DNA of 46,137 nt, taken from contig UREE01000007.1 of assembly GCA_900546825.1 (NCBI GenBank), positions 1-46,137 on the forward strand. The letters are read 5' to 3'. Under the pieces are notes generated by a model. The model was not told the origin of the DNA. It saw only the letters and a program-made list of their open reading frames with translations, and did not search any database. Both the position numbers and the translations under genes were made by a program. Of the stretch, positions 16,172-24,771 are shown piece by piece (position 1 is the stretch's first letter; the number at the start of each line of letters is the position of its first letter). The stretch comes from an uncultured Collinsella sp. (lineage in GTDB: Bacteria > Actinomycetota > Coriobacteriia > Coriobacteriales > Coriobacteriaceae).

Positions 16172-16440
16172 TTAAATCAACCCAAAATGCTGCATCGCGG
16201 TGACGGTACCGTCGTGTGCGACATCGTCGGTCACGTAGTCGGCGACCGTCTTGACCTCGGGCATGGCGTTGCCCATGGCGACAGCCGTCTCGACGGCAGC
16301 GAGCATGCCCAGGTCGTTGCCCGAATCGCCAAAGCCAAAGGTGCGCGCATTTCCCTCGCGGCCCAGATATGCCAGCGCTCGCGCCACGCCCACGCCCTTG
16401 TCGATGCCCTTGGGGCTCAGCTCACGGTTTGCTTGCTGGG
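16172..16440 (-). pseudogene. HAD-family (Cof-type) phosphatase, C-terminal fragment
   Basis: About 85 residues at the 3' end encode a clear HAD C-terminus: the Lys motif SPKGIDKG and the acidic motif FGDSGNDLGML, ending normally at the shared terminator. Upstream of about 16430-16440 the similarity stops abruptly and the frame becomes Arg-rich noise. The nucleophile motif DxDGT and the cap domain are missing, and no ribosome site or start precedes the fragment. The gene was evidently cut by whatever placed the accessory genes to the right. A complete HAD phosphatase lies at 24772-25599 at the far end of that block. Confidence 0.8.
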
Positions 16441-16520
16441 CTCGCTTGGAAGATCGGCGGTAAACGCGTCTCCCAGTCAATCTGGCACCGCCGAGGCAAA
16501 CCCCCACACGCGCCCGCCAA

Positions 16521-16561
16521 CGCAAAGGTCCGGCGGGACGCACCTAGCATCCCGCCGGACC
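16521..16561 (-). terminator. Terminator of the accessory operon
   Basis: GGTCCGGCGGGA (16527-16538) and TCCCGCCGGACC (16550-16561) form a perfect 12-bp stem; on the minus strand it is followed by TTTGCG. It lies 33 bases past the esterase stop. Confidence 0.7.
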
Positions 16562-16594
16562 GTCACTCGTCCAGAAGGCCGCCGCGACGAGCCC

Positions 16595-17674
16595 CTAGAT
16601 CTTCGCAAGCTCCTCGGAGATGACGCGGCAGACGTCCTCGGCCTGAGGCATCACGCCGTACATCTCGAAGAAGCCGTGGTCGCAGCCGCGATAGCGAATC
16701 GCGGTGACGTCAACGCCCGCATCCTGCAGCCTCATCGCGAACAACTCGTCCTGATAGCGCAGGTAGTCATACTCGGAAGAGATGATGACCGTGCGGGGGA
16801 ACGCGCTCACGTCTTCCGCGAACAGGGCAGACACCCTCGGGTCGAGCATCTCCTCCGCATTGCCGTTGGTATACATCAGCGGCAGGTCGTCGTTGGCATT
16901 GCGGATGCGATCAACCCTGCTCAGAGCCTCGGCCCTCTGGTCCTTCACGATCTCATAGAGGTCATAGGACCATTCCTCCGGAACGGGGCCGCCGTCGACG
17001 AGCGGATACAGCTCGACCACGAGCTTGATCCTGTCCGCATGAGACCCGTCAAGGACGACGGCGTTGGTCAGGCTTCCGCCCGCGGAGTCGCCAGCCACGG
17101 CGACTCGCGTCGCGTCGACACCCAGCTCATCCGCATGCTCGACAAGCCAGCCGAGCGTCTTCACGCAGTCCTCGACGCCACCAGGGAACATCGTCTCGGG
17201 AGACAGACGGTACTCCGGGTAGATCGCGACACAGCCCGTTCGCTCCGCGATGTCGCGCAGGCAGTTCTCGTACTGGCCGATGTTGCCCACCATAAAGCCG
17301 CCGCCATGGATGAACACGAGCGCGGCAGAACCGCTCTCGTGGCTCTCGGGCGTGAAGACGTGCAGGGGAATGCCCCTGTCGCCAAAGTTCATGACGACGG
17401 TCTTCTTGGCAACGCCCACGCCCCTCACGACGTGGGTCTCCTTGTTGGGCGCAGAGCGCCACGCGATCACGTCCACCGGCCCCGCCGGCGCCGGACCGGC
17501 AGCGAGCTTCGCGTGGGCGCGCGCATAGACGCGCGGATCGAGCACGTGCTCGCGCCCATCTCCCGGCACGGGCTTCAGTAGGAGCTTCAGCCCGTTGGGC
17601 TCGACGACCTCCCTAGCTCCACGCTCAAGCACTTCAAGCTCGGAAGCGGGGTACTTCCTCTCCTCAGCGCCCAT
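16595..17674 (-). CDS. Alpha/beta-hydrolase, hormone-sensitive-lipase (HSL) type esterase
   Basis: A 359-residue probable carboxylesterase. The oxyanion motif HGGGF is at residues 123-127, the nucleophile elbow GDSAGG has Ser197, and Asp303 (SEYDYLR) and His333 (CDHGF) complete the triad. No signal peptide is seen, so it acts in the cytoplasm. An N-terminal extension of about 90 residues precedes the core. It is the last gene of the leftward mannose-PTS operon, 2 bases past the aldo/keto reductase stop, so it may remove an acyl group (for instance acetyl) from the imported sugar derivative. That role is inference from context. Confidence 0.9.
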   Translation of the reverse strand: MGAEERKYPASELEVLERGAREVVEPNGLKLLLKPVPGDGREHVLDPRVYARAHAKLAAGPAPAGPVDVIAWRSAPNKETHVVRGVGVAKKTVVMNFGDRGIPLHVFTPESHESGSAALVFIHGGGFMVGNIGQYENCLRDIAERTGCVAIYPEYRLSPETMFPGGVEDCVKTLGWLVEHADELGVDATRVAVAGDSAGGSLTNAVVLDGSHADRIKLVVELYPLVDGGPVPEEWSYDLYEIVKDQRAEALSRVDRIRNANDDLPLMYTNGNAEEMLDPRVSALFAEDVSAFPRTVIISSEYDYLRYQDELFAMRLQDAGVDVTAIRYRGCDHGFFEMYGVMPQAEDVCRVISEELAKI

Positions 17675-17676
17675 GG

Positions 17677-18621
17677 CTAGCCGATCTTCAGCTCGTCAAG
17701 CTTGGCGTCAAGCTTGGCCATCTCATCGGCGGAAAGCTCCCACTCGAACGTCTCGCAGTTCTGAATCGCGTGGGCGTCCGTGCGCACGCCAACGAGCGCG
17801 GTGCCCACGTACTCCTTCTGGGTGCTCCAGTTCACGGCGACCTGTGCCACGGGCTTGTCGTGAGCCTCGGCGATCTCGTCCATGACCTTGAGCAGCTCCT
17901 GGACGCGAGAGAACTTGGGCTCTTGGAAGTAGTCGTAGAAGCCGGCGCGGACGTCGCCCTCCCCGAACTTCGGCAGCTCGCGGAACTTGCCCGACAGGAT
18001 GCCCGCGCCAAGGGAGCCATAGGTGAAGGAGTCGATGCCACGCTCGTAGCCCCACTTGATGAGGTCCTCGGAGGAGCGGTCGACCATGGAGTAGGGCGGC
18101 TGCTGGACGTCGACCTGAGCGACCTTCTCGCACTCCTCGATCATCTCGGGCGTGAAGTTGGAGACGCCGATGTGGCGAATCTTGCCCTGCTCCTTGAGGA
18201 GCTGGAGGGCGCACATCGTCTCGGAGAACGGGGTCTTGGCGTCGGGCCAGTGCACGAAGTAGAAGTCGATGTAGTCGGTGCGGAGGTTGCGCAGCGAGCT
18301 CTCGACCTCCCTCATGATATTCTTGAACGAGGAGTCGCGGTCATAGCCGGCGGCGCTGGTGATCAGGCCAACCTTAGTCGAGAGCAGGTAGCTCTCTCGG
18401 TCGATGCCCCTGAGCGCGTTGCCGACGACCTTCTCAGATGTGCCGTTGCCATAGCACGGCGCGGTGTCAATGAGGTTGACTCCGTGATCGAGCATGGTGC
18501 GGATGGCGGACATGCTGGCGGCGTCATCGTTCTCACCAAAGGAGTCGCCGCCGATCGCCCAGGTGCCCACGGCGAGCTGGGAGACGTCGACGTCGGAGTT
18601 CTTGAGGTGCGTGTAGCGCAT
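17677..18621 (-). CDS. Aldo/keto reductase
   Basis: A 314-residue NAD(P)H-dependent oxidoreductase with the full catalytic tetrad: Asp52, Tyr57 (IDTAPCYGNG), Lys83 (STKVG) and His124 (YFVHWPD). The TIM-barrel core and the C-terminal cofactor part (VGVRTDAHAIQNCE) are intact. AGAAGGAG precedes the ATG. It lies between the PTS genes and the esterase gene on one transcript, with a strong hairpin just upstream. It probably reduces or oxidises an intermediate of the imported sugar. Similar enzymes include general stress AKRs, so the substrate is open. Confidence 0.9.
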   Translation of the reverse strand: MRYTHLKNSDVDVSQLAVGTWAIGGDSFGENDDAASMSAIRTMLDHGVNLIDTAPCYGNGTSEKVVGNALRGIDRESYLLSTKVGLITSAAGYDRDSSFKNIMREVESSLRNLRTDYIDFYFVHWPDAKTPFSETMCALQLLKEQGKIRHIGVSNFTPEMIEECEKVAQVDVQQPPYSMVDRSSEDLIKWGYERGIDSFTYGSLGAGILSGKFRELPKFGEGDVRAGFYDYFQEPKFSRVQELLKVMDEIAEAHDKPVAQVAVNWSTQKEYVGTALVGVRTDAHAIQNCETFEWELSADEMAKLDAKLDELKIG

Positions 18622-18639
18622 ATTTTCTCCTTCTAATGG

Positions 18640-18676
18640 GGCGGCACGCGTCGAATGTCCTCGATCGCGTGCCGCC
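18640..18676 (-). other. Intercistronic hairpin between EIID and aldo/keto reductase genes
   Basis: GGCGGCACGCG (18640-18650) and CGCGTGCCGCC (18666-18676) form a perfect 11-bp stem directly before the AKR ribosome site. There is no T-run. It may protect the upstream PTS mRNA or lower expression of the two downstream genes. Confidence 0.55.
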
Positions 18677-18718
18677 GGGAATTGCCTTGAACAAGCTTCG
18701 AATGATCCGGAAGCCGCC

Positions 18719-19555
18719 CTACACGATGCCCACGAGGCCGAGGACGAGCGCCAGAATCATGATGCCAACCAGGATGATGTTGACGTTCACGTTCTTCTTG
18801 CGCAGGAGCCAGAGGACGACGAGCGTAAGTCCCAGGGGCACGATGCCCTTGAAGATCGAGTCGAGGTAGGTCTGGATCATGACGGGGTCAGAGTCCTGAA
18901 CCGGAATGGACAGGATCGTGTTGAATTGGACGTTCGCCGCGGTCATGGCGCCGATCATCACGAGGCCAACCGTGGAGGTCGCCTTGGTGATGAGCTTCAT
19001 GAGACCACCCTCGTACATCTCGGAGATGAAGTTGGTGCCCATGCTGAAGCCGAGGTAGGTCATGAAGTATCGGCAGAGGATCGACGGGATGTTGTAGATC
19101 AGCAGGAACATGATCGCGCCGAGGGGCGAGCCGCTCATGGCGAGGTTGATGCCAATGCCAGCGGCGATGACACGCAGGACGCCCCAGAAGATTGCGTCAC
19201 CGATGCCGGACATCGGGCCCATCAGGGAAACCTTGATGCCGTCGATGGACTCGGTGTCGAAGTCTTCGTGCTGCGAGTTCTCCCTCTCCATGGAGGCGAC
19301 GAGGCCCATAGCGAACGTGCCGACGTTCTGGGTAATGTTGTACCAAGTCGTGTGACGCTTCATGGCGTCGGCACGGGCCTCGGGGTCATCGGAGTAGTAG
19401 CGGTTAAGCGCGGGCTGGACGGAGTACAGCCAGCCGTCGGCGCCAGCCTTGACGGAACCGCCGGCGCAGGAGGCGAACACGGAGAAAGAGCGCAGGAAAA
19501 TGCTGTTGAGCATCTTCTTGTCTTCAGGGCTCACATTCTTGGTCAGGTTGCTCAT
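18719..19555 (-). CDS. PTS mannose-family EIID component
   Basis: A 278-residue membrane subunit of a mannose-type PTS. The N-terminal soluble part (FLRSFSVFASCAGG, KRHTTWYNITQNVG, LMGPMSGIGDAIFWG) matches the EIID family; C-terminal hydrophobic helices follow. ATG 19555 overlaps the EIIC stop by 4 bp; a much longer open frame upstream is a shadow of the EIIC gene. EIID forms the sugar channel with EIIC. Confidence 0.93.
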   Translation of the reverse strand: MSNLTKNVSPEDKKMLNSIFLRSFSVFASCAGGSVKAGADGWLYSVQPALNRYYSDDPEARADAMKRHTTWYNITQNVGTFAMGLVASMERENSQHEDFDTESIDGIKVSLMGPMSGIGDAIFWGVLRVIAAGIGINLAMSGSPLGAIMFLLIYNIPSILCRYFMTYLGFSMGTNFISEMYEGGLMKLITKATSTVGLVMIGAMTAANVQFNTILSIPVQDSDPVMIQTYLDSIFKGIVPLGLTLVVLWLLRKKNVNVNIILVGIMILALVLGLVGIV

Positions 19556-20364
19556 GCGAAGAAATCCTCCTCGTCGCTGGTTACAGAGTCGCTGGAAACG
19601 GCCTGGGTGGCCATGCCCTTCTTGGTGAGATCGAAAATCTCCTTGTCGCGGAGGGCGGAGGCAACCGCGATGATGACGCCGAGAACCGCGATGGCGATCA
19701 TCGGGAGGCCGAGGTACTGGTAGAGCGTGAAGCCCAGGAAGAAGTAGATGCTGAGCTCGGTGCTCCACAGCATCTGGAGCAGGAGCGCCATACCAACGGC
19801 GGGCAGGAGGGCGCCCACGGCGTTGAGGCCGCTCATGACATTGGCCGGAATCTGGTTGACGATAGCGGCAACGGGCTCGGCGCCAAGGTAAACGCCGAGG
19901 AAGGCGATGAGGCCAAAGGCGGCGTACTTAACGAACCAGAGAACGAAGTGCTGAAGCGCGAGGCCCTTCTCGTTGCCCTCGGCGGCCATCTTGTCAAAGG
20001 TGGCGGCAAAGAACGCGAGGAACACGTTGTTCATGAAGATCGAGAGGAACGCGGTGACGACGCCAACGGGAACGGCCAGCGTGATGGCGGCGCCTTGGTC
20101 GATGCCGGCGCCAACGGTGAAGGCGACGGCGAGGGCGGTCGCGGTAACGGGCTCGGCGGAGATGGCGCCACCGATGTTAACCGCGCCCATGAAGATCGCC
20201 TCGAGAGAGGCACCGATGATGACACCGGTCTTGACGTCGCCCATCAGAAGGCCCGCAACGAGGCCGACCACGAGAGGACGCTCGATCATACACTGGCCGA
20301 GAACCCAGTTGCCGCCGTAGCAAATCAGCACGGTCAACCAGGCCATTACTGCTAACCCAATCAT
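19552..20364 (-). CDS. PTS mannose-family EIIC component
   Basis: A 270-residue polytopic membrane protein of the mannose-type EIIC family, with the conserved early segment ERPLVVGLVAGLLMGD and GASLEAIFMG. It binds and translocates the sugar together with EIID. Its C-terminal tail is an acidic soluble stretch ending SDEEDFFA, which resembles the tail of the EIIA in the same operon (SDGDFFD). GAAAGGAAG precedes the ATG. Confidence 0.93.
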   Translation of the reverse strand: MIGLAVMAWLTVLICYGGNWVLGQCMIERPLVVGLVAGLLMGDVKTGVIIGASLEAIFMGAVNIGGAISAEPVTATALAVAFTVGAGIDQGAAITLAVPVGVVTAFLSIFMNNVFLAFFAATFDKMAAEGNEKGLALQHFVLWFVKYAAFGLIAFLGVYLGAEPVAAIVNQIPANVMSGLNAVGALLPAVGMALLLQMLWSTELSIYFFLGFTLYQYLGLPMIAIAVLGVIIAVASALRDKEIFDLTKKGMATQAVSSDSVTSDEEDFFA

Positions 20365-20410
20365 TTGACTTCCTTTCTCTCATTTCATTTGGCCGCCTGG
20401 CCAAATCCCC

Positions 20411-20914
20411 TTATTTCTCCGCCGCCTCGATCAGACTCTTGAGAGGAGTCTTGGGATTGGACGGGATAAGCTGATGGAAAACCGGAATACCCTGCTCGCA
20501 AAGCTCCTTCGCAGCCTCTAGCTCATCCGGGTTGAGCATGATCGTGGAGTTGAGGGCGACCTTGCTATCCGGATCGGACTTGTCGAAGCGGCCGACGTTG
20601 GCAACGTTCACGCCCTCGATCTTGCCCGGCGCGCCCTTAACGAGCTCAAGCACGTCACGCACGCAGTTGGTGAGCGCGAAGATGCGCATGGAGTCCGCAC
20701 GCGGATCGTTCGCGATGCGGCAGGCATCCGGAACGTCCTTGACGAGGAGCTTCTGTCCCGCCGGCGTACCCATGGAAAGCGTCATGCGAAGGGCGTCGCT
20801 CTCCACGGCGTGCTTGTTGGCGACGATGATCCTGGTGGTGTTGAGCTCCTTGGTCCACACCAGGGCGACCTGTCCGTGAATCAGACGGTCATCGACTCGA
20901 ACCTGAACAATCAT
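20411..20914 (-). CDS. PTS mannose-family EIIB component
   Basis: A 167-residue cytoplasmic phosphocarrier. VDDRLIHGQV near the N-terminus carries the phosphorylated His13 of mannose-family EIIB, and the rest (TPAGQKLLVKDV, NVGRFD) fits the family and its usual length. It passes phosphate from EIIA to the sugar in the EIIC/EIID channel. It is encoded as a separate protein, not fused to EIIA as in E. coli ManX. Confidence 0.93.
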   Translation of the reverse strand: MIVQVRVDDRLIHGQVALVWTKELNTTRIIVANKHAVESDALRMTLSMGTPAGQKLLVKDVPDACRIANDPRADSMRIFALTNCVRDVLELVKGAPGKIEGVNVANVGRFDKSDPDSKVALNSTIMLNPDELEAAKELCEQGIPVFHQLIPSNPKTPLKSLIEAAEK

Positions 20915-20945
20915 TGTTTCCTCATTCCCTGCTTGTTAGTGCTCT

Positions 20946-21374
20946 CTAATCGAAGAAGTCTCCGTCGGACCCCTCGTTGTCCGCGGCCTTGCTCGGAGGC
21001 TCGACGACCTGCATCGTCGCCCTCGCCAGCTCGACGCTCTGCTTGATCGAATCTGCCGTGACCGGCTCGGCGCCGAGGAGCGCCTCGATCACGAGACCGA
21101 GATTCATACCGGTGACGTGGACGATCCCGCGCTTCTCCGGCTCCATGAGGACGACCTTCTGGAAGACGGAGCCACCGTAGATGTCGGTGAAGATGATGGC
21201 CTCGTCCTCAGGGCCCACCGAGTCAATAAAGGCCTGGATGCGAGGGGTGAAATCGGAGTTGTCCACGTAGCAGTCAACTGCTTCCACCATGTCCGCCATG
21301 CCGGTCAGGATCCCGATCGAGCTCCTGATTCCACTTGCGAGGTGGCCGTGCGACGCGACAAGATCTTTCTTCAT
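20946..21374 (-). CDS. PTS mannose-family EIIA component
   Basis: A 142-residue EIIA domain of the mannose family. SHGHLASG near the start carries the likely phosphorylated His9, and FTDIYGGS is a conserved family segment. Residues after about 125 form an acidic, flexible tail ending GSDGDFFD, similar to the end of the EIIC protein of the same operon. The gene begins 10 bases after the aldolase stop, so the two are co-transcribed. Confidence 0.92.
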   Translation of the reverse strand: MKKDLVASHGHLASGIRSSIGILTGMADMVEAVDCYVDNSDFTPRIQAFIDSVGPEDEAIIFTDIYGGSVFQKVVLMEPEKRGIVHVTGMNLGLVIEALLGAEPVTADSIKQSVELARATMQVVEPPSKAADNEGSDGDFFD

Positions 21375-21384
21375 CGAGTCTCTC

Positions 21385-22239
21385 CTAGAGCGAATAGTGG
21401 TTGGGGTTCAGAAGCTGGATCTTGCTGGCGACGAACGCGCGCATGTCGGGGGCGGCGTCCATCAGGAGGCCAACGCCGTTGCCGTCGTTCTTGCCGGAGT
21501 TTATGTCCTTCTCGAAAGCGCGGTACATGGAACGGAAGTACTCCGTGGCGATGTTGAACTTACTCATGCCGAGGTTCACGGCCTCCTGGAGCTGTTCGTC
21601 GGGGATGTCGGAGCATCCGTGCATGACGAGGGGGACGCTGACGGCCTCCCTGCAGGCCTTGATGCGCTCCATGTCGAGGTTCGGGACCTTGACGTAGGGG
21701 CCGTGGGCGTTGCCGACGGCGATGGCAAGCGAGCCGCAACCGGTGCCCTCGACGAACTCCTCGGCGAGGTTCGGGTCGGTGTAGTGGTCGCTGTTCACGA
21801 AGTCGTTGGCGTCGGAGCCGTTGCCGACATGGCCAAGCTCGGCCTCGATGTCGACGTCGAAGATCTTGGCGACCTGGACGACGTCCTTCGTGAGCTGAAA
21901 GTTCTCCTCATAGGGAAGTGAGGAACCGTCGACCATGATGGAGGGGAAGCCAGCCTTGACGCCCTTGACGGCGATCTCGTAACCAGCGGAGTGATCCTGG
22001 TGGACGGCGATGGGCACGCTCGCGCGCTCGGCGTAATAGCGGGCGGCGAAGGCGATGATGTCGAGGGCGCAGTGGCCCTCGAAGCCGGGCCAGTACTGGA
22101 TGATGAGGGGCATGTGCTCATCCTCGGCGGCCTGGATCGCATAACGAATGGTCTCCGTGTTGATGACGTTGATCGCGGGCACGCCATAGTGGTGCTCGGT
22201 CGCATGTTGAAGAAGCTCGTTGACCTTGATGAGAGACAT
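21385..22239 (-). CDS. Class II (zinc) ketose-bisphosphate aldolase
   Basis: A 284-residue metal-dependent aldolase related to tagatose- and fructose-bisphosphate aldolases (KbaY/GatY/FbaA). The proton-donating Asp82 and zinc ligand His83 lie in HQDHS, and further ligands are His179 (GNAHG) and His207 (MHGCSD). These positions nearly coincide with those of E. coli KbaY. GAAAGGAAGG precedes the ATG. Gene order (aldolase, IIA, IIB, IIC, IID, AKR, esterase) suggests it cleaves the phosphosugar produced by this PTS. No kinase making a bisphosphate is encoded nearby, so a monophosphate substrate or an outside kinase must be assumed. Confidence 0.92.
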   Translation of the reverse strand: MSLIKVNELLQHATEHHYGVPAINVINTETIRYAIQAAEDEHMPLIIQYWPGFEGHCALDIIAFAARYYAERASVPIAVHQDHSAGYEIAVKGVKAGFPSIMVDGSSLPYEENFQLTKDVVQVAKIFDVDIEAELGHVGNGSDANDFVNSDHYTDPNLAEEFVEGTGCGSLAIAVGNAHGPYVKVPNLDMERIKACREAVSVPLVMHGCSDIPDEQLQEAVNLGMSKFNIATEYFRSMYRAFEKDINSGKNDGNGVGLLMDAAPDMRAFVASKIQLLNPNHYSL

Positions 22240-22355
22240 CTTTCCTTCCTTTCACCTGGATAATCATTGGATCGGACAGTTCTCAGCTCGTCAGCTGGTT
22301 GAACACGAAGCGAAGCGCGAGGCACGCAGGCGCTTGCGAACCGCGGCACCACAGC

Positions 22356-23558
22356 CTATGCGGCCGCCTGGCCCTCAGGCTGTAGCGCCGCGCCTCGACG
22401 CCACAGCACGTACGCCACAAGAGCAACGACCGCAGCAATCGTTGAAGCGAAGGCGAAGGCCAGGAAACCCGCGTGCGTGCCGAGCGCGTCGCACGCCCAA
22501 CCGCCAAACAGGTTCGCAACCACGACGGACAGACCGCTCTGGACCATCGCGAAGGCGCTCTGACCTCGAGCGCGACAATCCTCGTAGGTGTGGTTGGCAA
22601 TGTAGGTAACGCAGGAGTAGTAAACGGTCATGTAACTCACGCTCTGCAGCAGCTGGCCGCAGATCATGACCGGGACGATGCCGGTGCCCACGAGCAGGAG
22701 CCTGAGCGCCGCCATGAAACAGGAAAAGATCAGGAGGTTCATCTCGCCGAAGCGCCTGACCAGCTTGGAGGAAACGAGCAGGATGGGGATCTCGCTCGCA
22801 GCGGAGACCGCGCTCAGGACGCCCACGAGGTTCTGGCCCTCGCCAAGCTCGACCGCGTAGCGGCCCAAGAACGCCCCGATGAAGCCAATCGCGGCCGAGC
22901 TGATGAAGGCGAAGACCAAGACGAAGGCGATCTCGTTGCTGGTGAACAGCGAGAGGAGGCCCTTTCCGTGGGAGACCTTGGGATCGTCCGCGGCATTGGC
23001 GCGAACTCCCGCCTCGGGGAGGCGCCACATGTGAGCCGCGAAGGCCACCAGCACCGCGGAGACCACCGCGAACTGGATTTGAGGAGCCGCGTCAAGCAGC
23101 CTGCCGACGATCAGAACGACGATGGCGTAGCCGATGGTGCCACCCATGCGGATGCGAGAAAAGTCCAGGCCAGAGCGATCCGCGAGCTCAATGACGAGGG
23201 AGTCGCTCAGAGGCAGCAGCCCCGAGAAGAACGCCGAGAACGCAAAGGTCACGAGAAGGACTGGAACGAACGTCGACGCCAGGTAATACAGCGGAGCGAG
23301 CACCGCCGCCGCCAGGCACAGGGCCACGATGACCGCGCGGCGGCGCCCGAGTTTGTCGGCGATCGTCGACCAGAGCGGCTGGATGACGAGTGCGCACACC
23401 GGAGTCGCCGCGAGGAGGACGCCGGTCTGAGCCGCGCTGAGGCCGAGACTCGTGTAGTGAGCGGAGAGGAACGGCGAGTACACGCCCGCGCAGACCCAGT
23501 AGAGGACGTTCGCGAAGAACAGCGAAGTCATGCTTACATTTGCCTTGGCGTTCTGCAT
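22356..23558 (-). CDS. MFS transporter, LacY/nucleoside-symporter-like
   Basis: A 400-residue carrier with about 12 transmembrane segments. It has the classic MFS loop DKLGRRRAV after helix 2, and its general pattern fits the MFS_1-like group that includes the 3-phenylpropionate transporter HcaT. ATG 23558 follows AAGGAGG; the open frame 31 codons upstream runs into the regulatory region. As the first gene of the leftward operon it may bring in a non-phosphorylated form of the substrate, or export a product, alongside the PTS. Confidence 0.88.
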   Translation of the reverse strand: MQNAKANVSMTSLFFANVLYWVCAGVYSPFLSAHYTSLGLSAAQTGVLLAATPVCALVIQPLWSTIADKLGRRRAVIVALCLAAAVLAPLYYLASTFVPVLLVTFAFSAFFSGLLPLSDSLVIELADRSGLDFSRIRMGGTIGYAIVVLIVGRLLDAAPQIQFAVVSAVLVAFAAHMWRLPEAGVRANAADDPKVSHGKGLLSLFTSNEIAFVLVFAFISSAAIGFIGAFLGRYAVELGEGQNLVGVLSAVSAASEIPILLVSSKLVRRFGEMNLLIFSCFMAALRLLLVGTGIVPVMICGQLLQSVSYMTVYYSCVTYIANHTYEDCRARGQSAFAMVQSGLSVVVANLFGGWACDALGTHAGFLAFAFASTIAAVVALVAYVLWRRGAALQPEGQAAA

Positions 23559-23759
23559 CGCGCTTCCTCCTTCTTGTTCGCCGGGTGCCCGTCTGGGCTT
23601 CGAAGTGATTCGGCATCTAGCGTGAAACGAAGTTGCGAGGCGTTGGAACAATGTTCTGTTGTTTCATCGTTTTCGTGCCGTTGTTTCACGGCTCATAAGA
23701 TAGCAGCTCAAACTGAGGTTGCGCCGGGGAAGCACCGATTTACCGTGAACGGTAGGAAA

Positions 23760-23788
23760 TCAGCGGTGAAACGCTATTTCACCGCTGA
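23760..23788. promoter_or_regulatory. Candidate RpiR operator in the divergent control region
   Basis: TCAGCGGTGAAA, five bases, and TTTCACCGCTGA form a perfect inverted repeat. The half-site TGAAAC/GTTTCA recurs at several other places in the 300-bp region 23559-23858 (for example GTTGTTTCATCG, GTTGTTTCACGG and GATGAAACATG). RpiR-type regulators often bind TGAAA-spacer-TTTCA. A TATATT -10 candidate for rpiR lies at 23802-23807. Confidence 0.55.
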
Positions 23789-23858
23789 TGAAACATGTTG
23801 CTATATTTTCACCTCTCTTGACCTAAGATACGAAGCAAACTAGGGCCAAGGAGTAACC

Positions 23859-24722
23859 ATGGATAAGACAGGAGATGTGCTCAGCCATATCTGCGCGGTC
23901 ATGAGCAGCCTATCCCCCTCGGAGAAGGCAATCGCAACGTATGTGCTCGACCACCCGTCGGATGTCGCAACGATGACCGTCCGCGAACTCGCCGCAGAAA
24001 CCGGTACGTCACCGGCGTCTGTTTCGAGATTCGCAAGGACGCTTGACTACCGAACCTATTCGGACATGCGTCTGGCGCTCGGCATATCCATCAGCAGGGC
24101 ATCCGGCGAAGAAAAGGCCACGGACGGCAGGATTACTCTGGACGACGTCGAGGGCTCCATCAAGTACGTCCTGTCTCACAAGGTCAAGGAGCTCTCCCAA
24201 ACCGCCTCGCTCATTGACTCCGATGACTTTTCGGCAGTCGTCAATCTGCTCCACAACGCCAACCTCGTCCTGATCGCGGGCGTCGGCAACTCGATTAACA
24301 TGGGCGTAAACGCGGCGTTCAAGCTCTCGCAGGTTGGAGTCAGAGCGTTTTGCCCCAGTACCACCGAAGCCATGGTCTCCGTCGCAACCAGCCTCAAGGA
24401 GAATGACGTTCTGCTCGTCATTTCGACGTCCGGATACTCGAAGCGCCTCGTCAACATATTCGACTCTGCCGAGGATTCGAACACCCCCATCATCATGATC
24501 ACAGACAACCCGGATACGCCGCTCGCGAAGCGTGCCACGCATATCATCCGAGCCATCTCGCGAGATCAGGCCATCACCGGAACCGAGATCGCCTTCTCGC
24601 ACAGCTCGATCAACTTCGTCATCGAGCTGCTGTTCCTCTTCCTGACCTCTTGCTGGGATGACCCGGTAGAGTTTAACAGGATCATCTCGAAGAATCTCAT
24701 GGGAGACAAGCAATACAGCTAG
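23859..24722 (+). CDS. RpiR-family regulator (HTH plus SIS domain)
   Basis: A 287-residue transcription factor. Residues about 1-77 are the RpiR helix-turn-helix (SPSEKAIATYVLDHP, then ELAAETGTSPASVSRFARTL). Residues about 120-260 are a SIS phosphosugar-binding domain (GVGNSINMG, VISTSGYSKRL). AAGGAG precedes the ATG. It is divergent from the MFS-aldolase-PTS operon, with TGAAA/TTTCA sites between, and very probably controls it in response to a phosphorylated sugar. By eye it uses AGG and AGA arginine codons more freely than the core genes, in keeping with acquired DNA. Confidence 0.93.
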   Translation: MDKTGDVLSHICAVMSSLSPSEKAIATYVLDHPSDVATMTVRELAAETGTSPASVSRFARTLDYRTYSDMRLALGISISRASGEEKATDGRITLDDVEGSIKYVLSHKVKELSQTASLIDSDDFSAVVNLLHNANLVLIAGVGNSINMGVNAAFKLSQVGVRAFCPSTTEAMVSVATSLKENDVLLVISTSGYSKRLVNIFDSAEDSNTPIIMITDNPDTPLAKRATHIIRAISRDQAITGTEIAFSHSSINFVIELLFLFLTSCWDDPVEFNRIISKNLMGDKQYS

Positions 24723-24771
24723 GACGACGCACGCCGGCGCACCGATGCCCAGACCGAAACGGGAGGACCCC

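Noticed and set aside
16172..16543. Reading the HAD fragment as a short complete protein
   Set aside because: Only the last 85 or so residues resemble HAD proteins; the nucleophile motif is missing and the N-terminal 35 residues look random.
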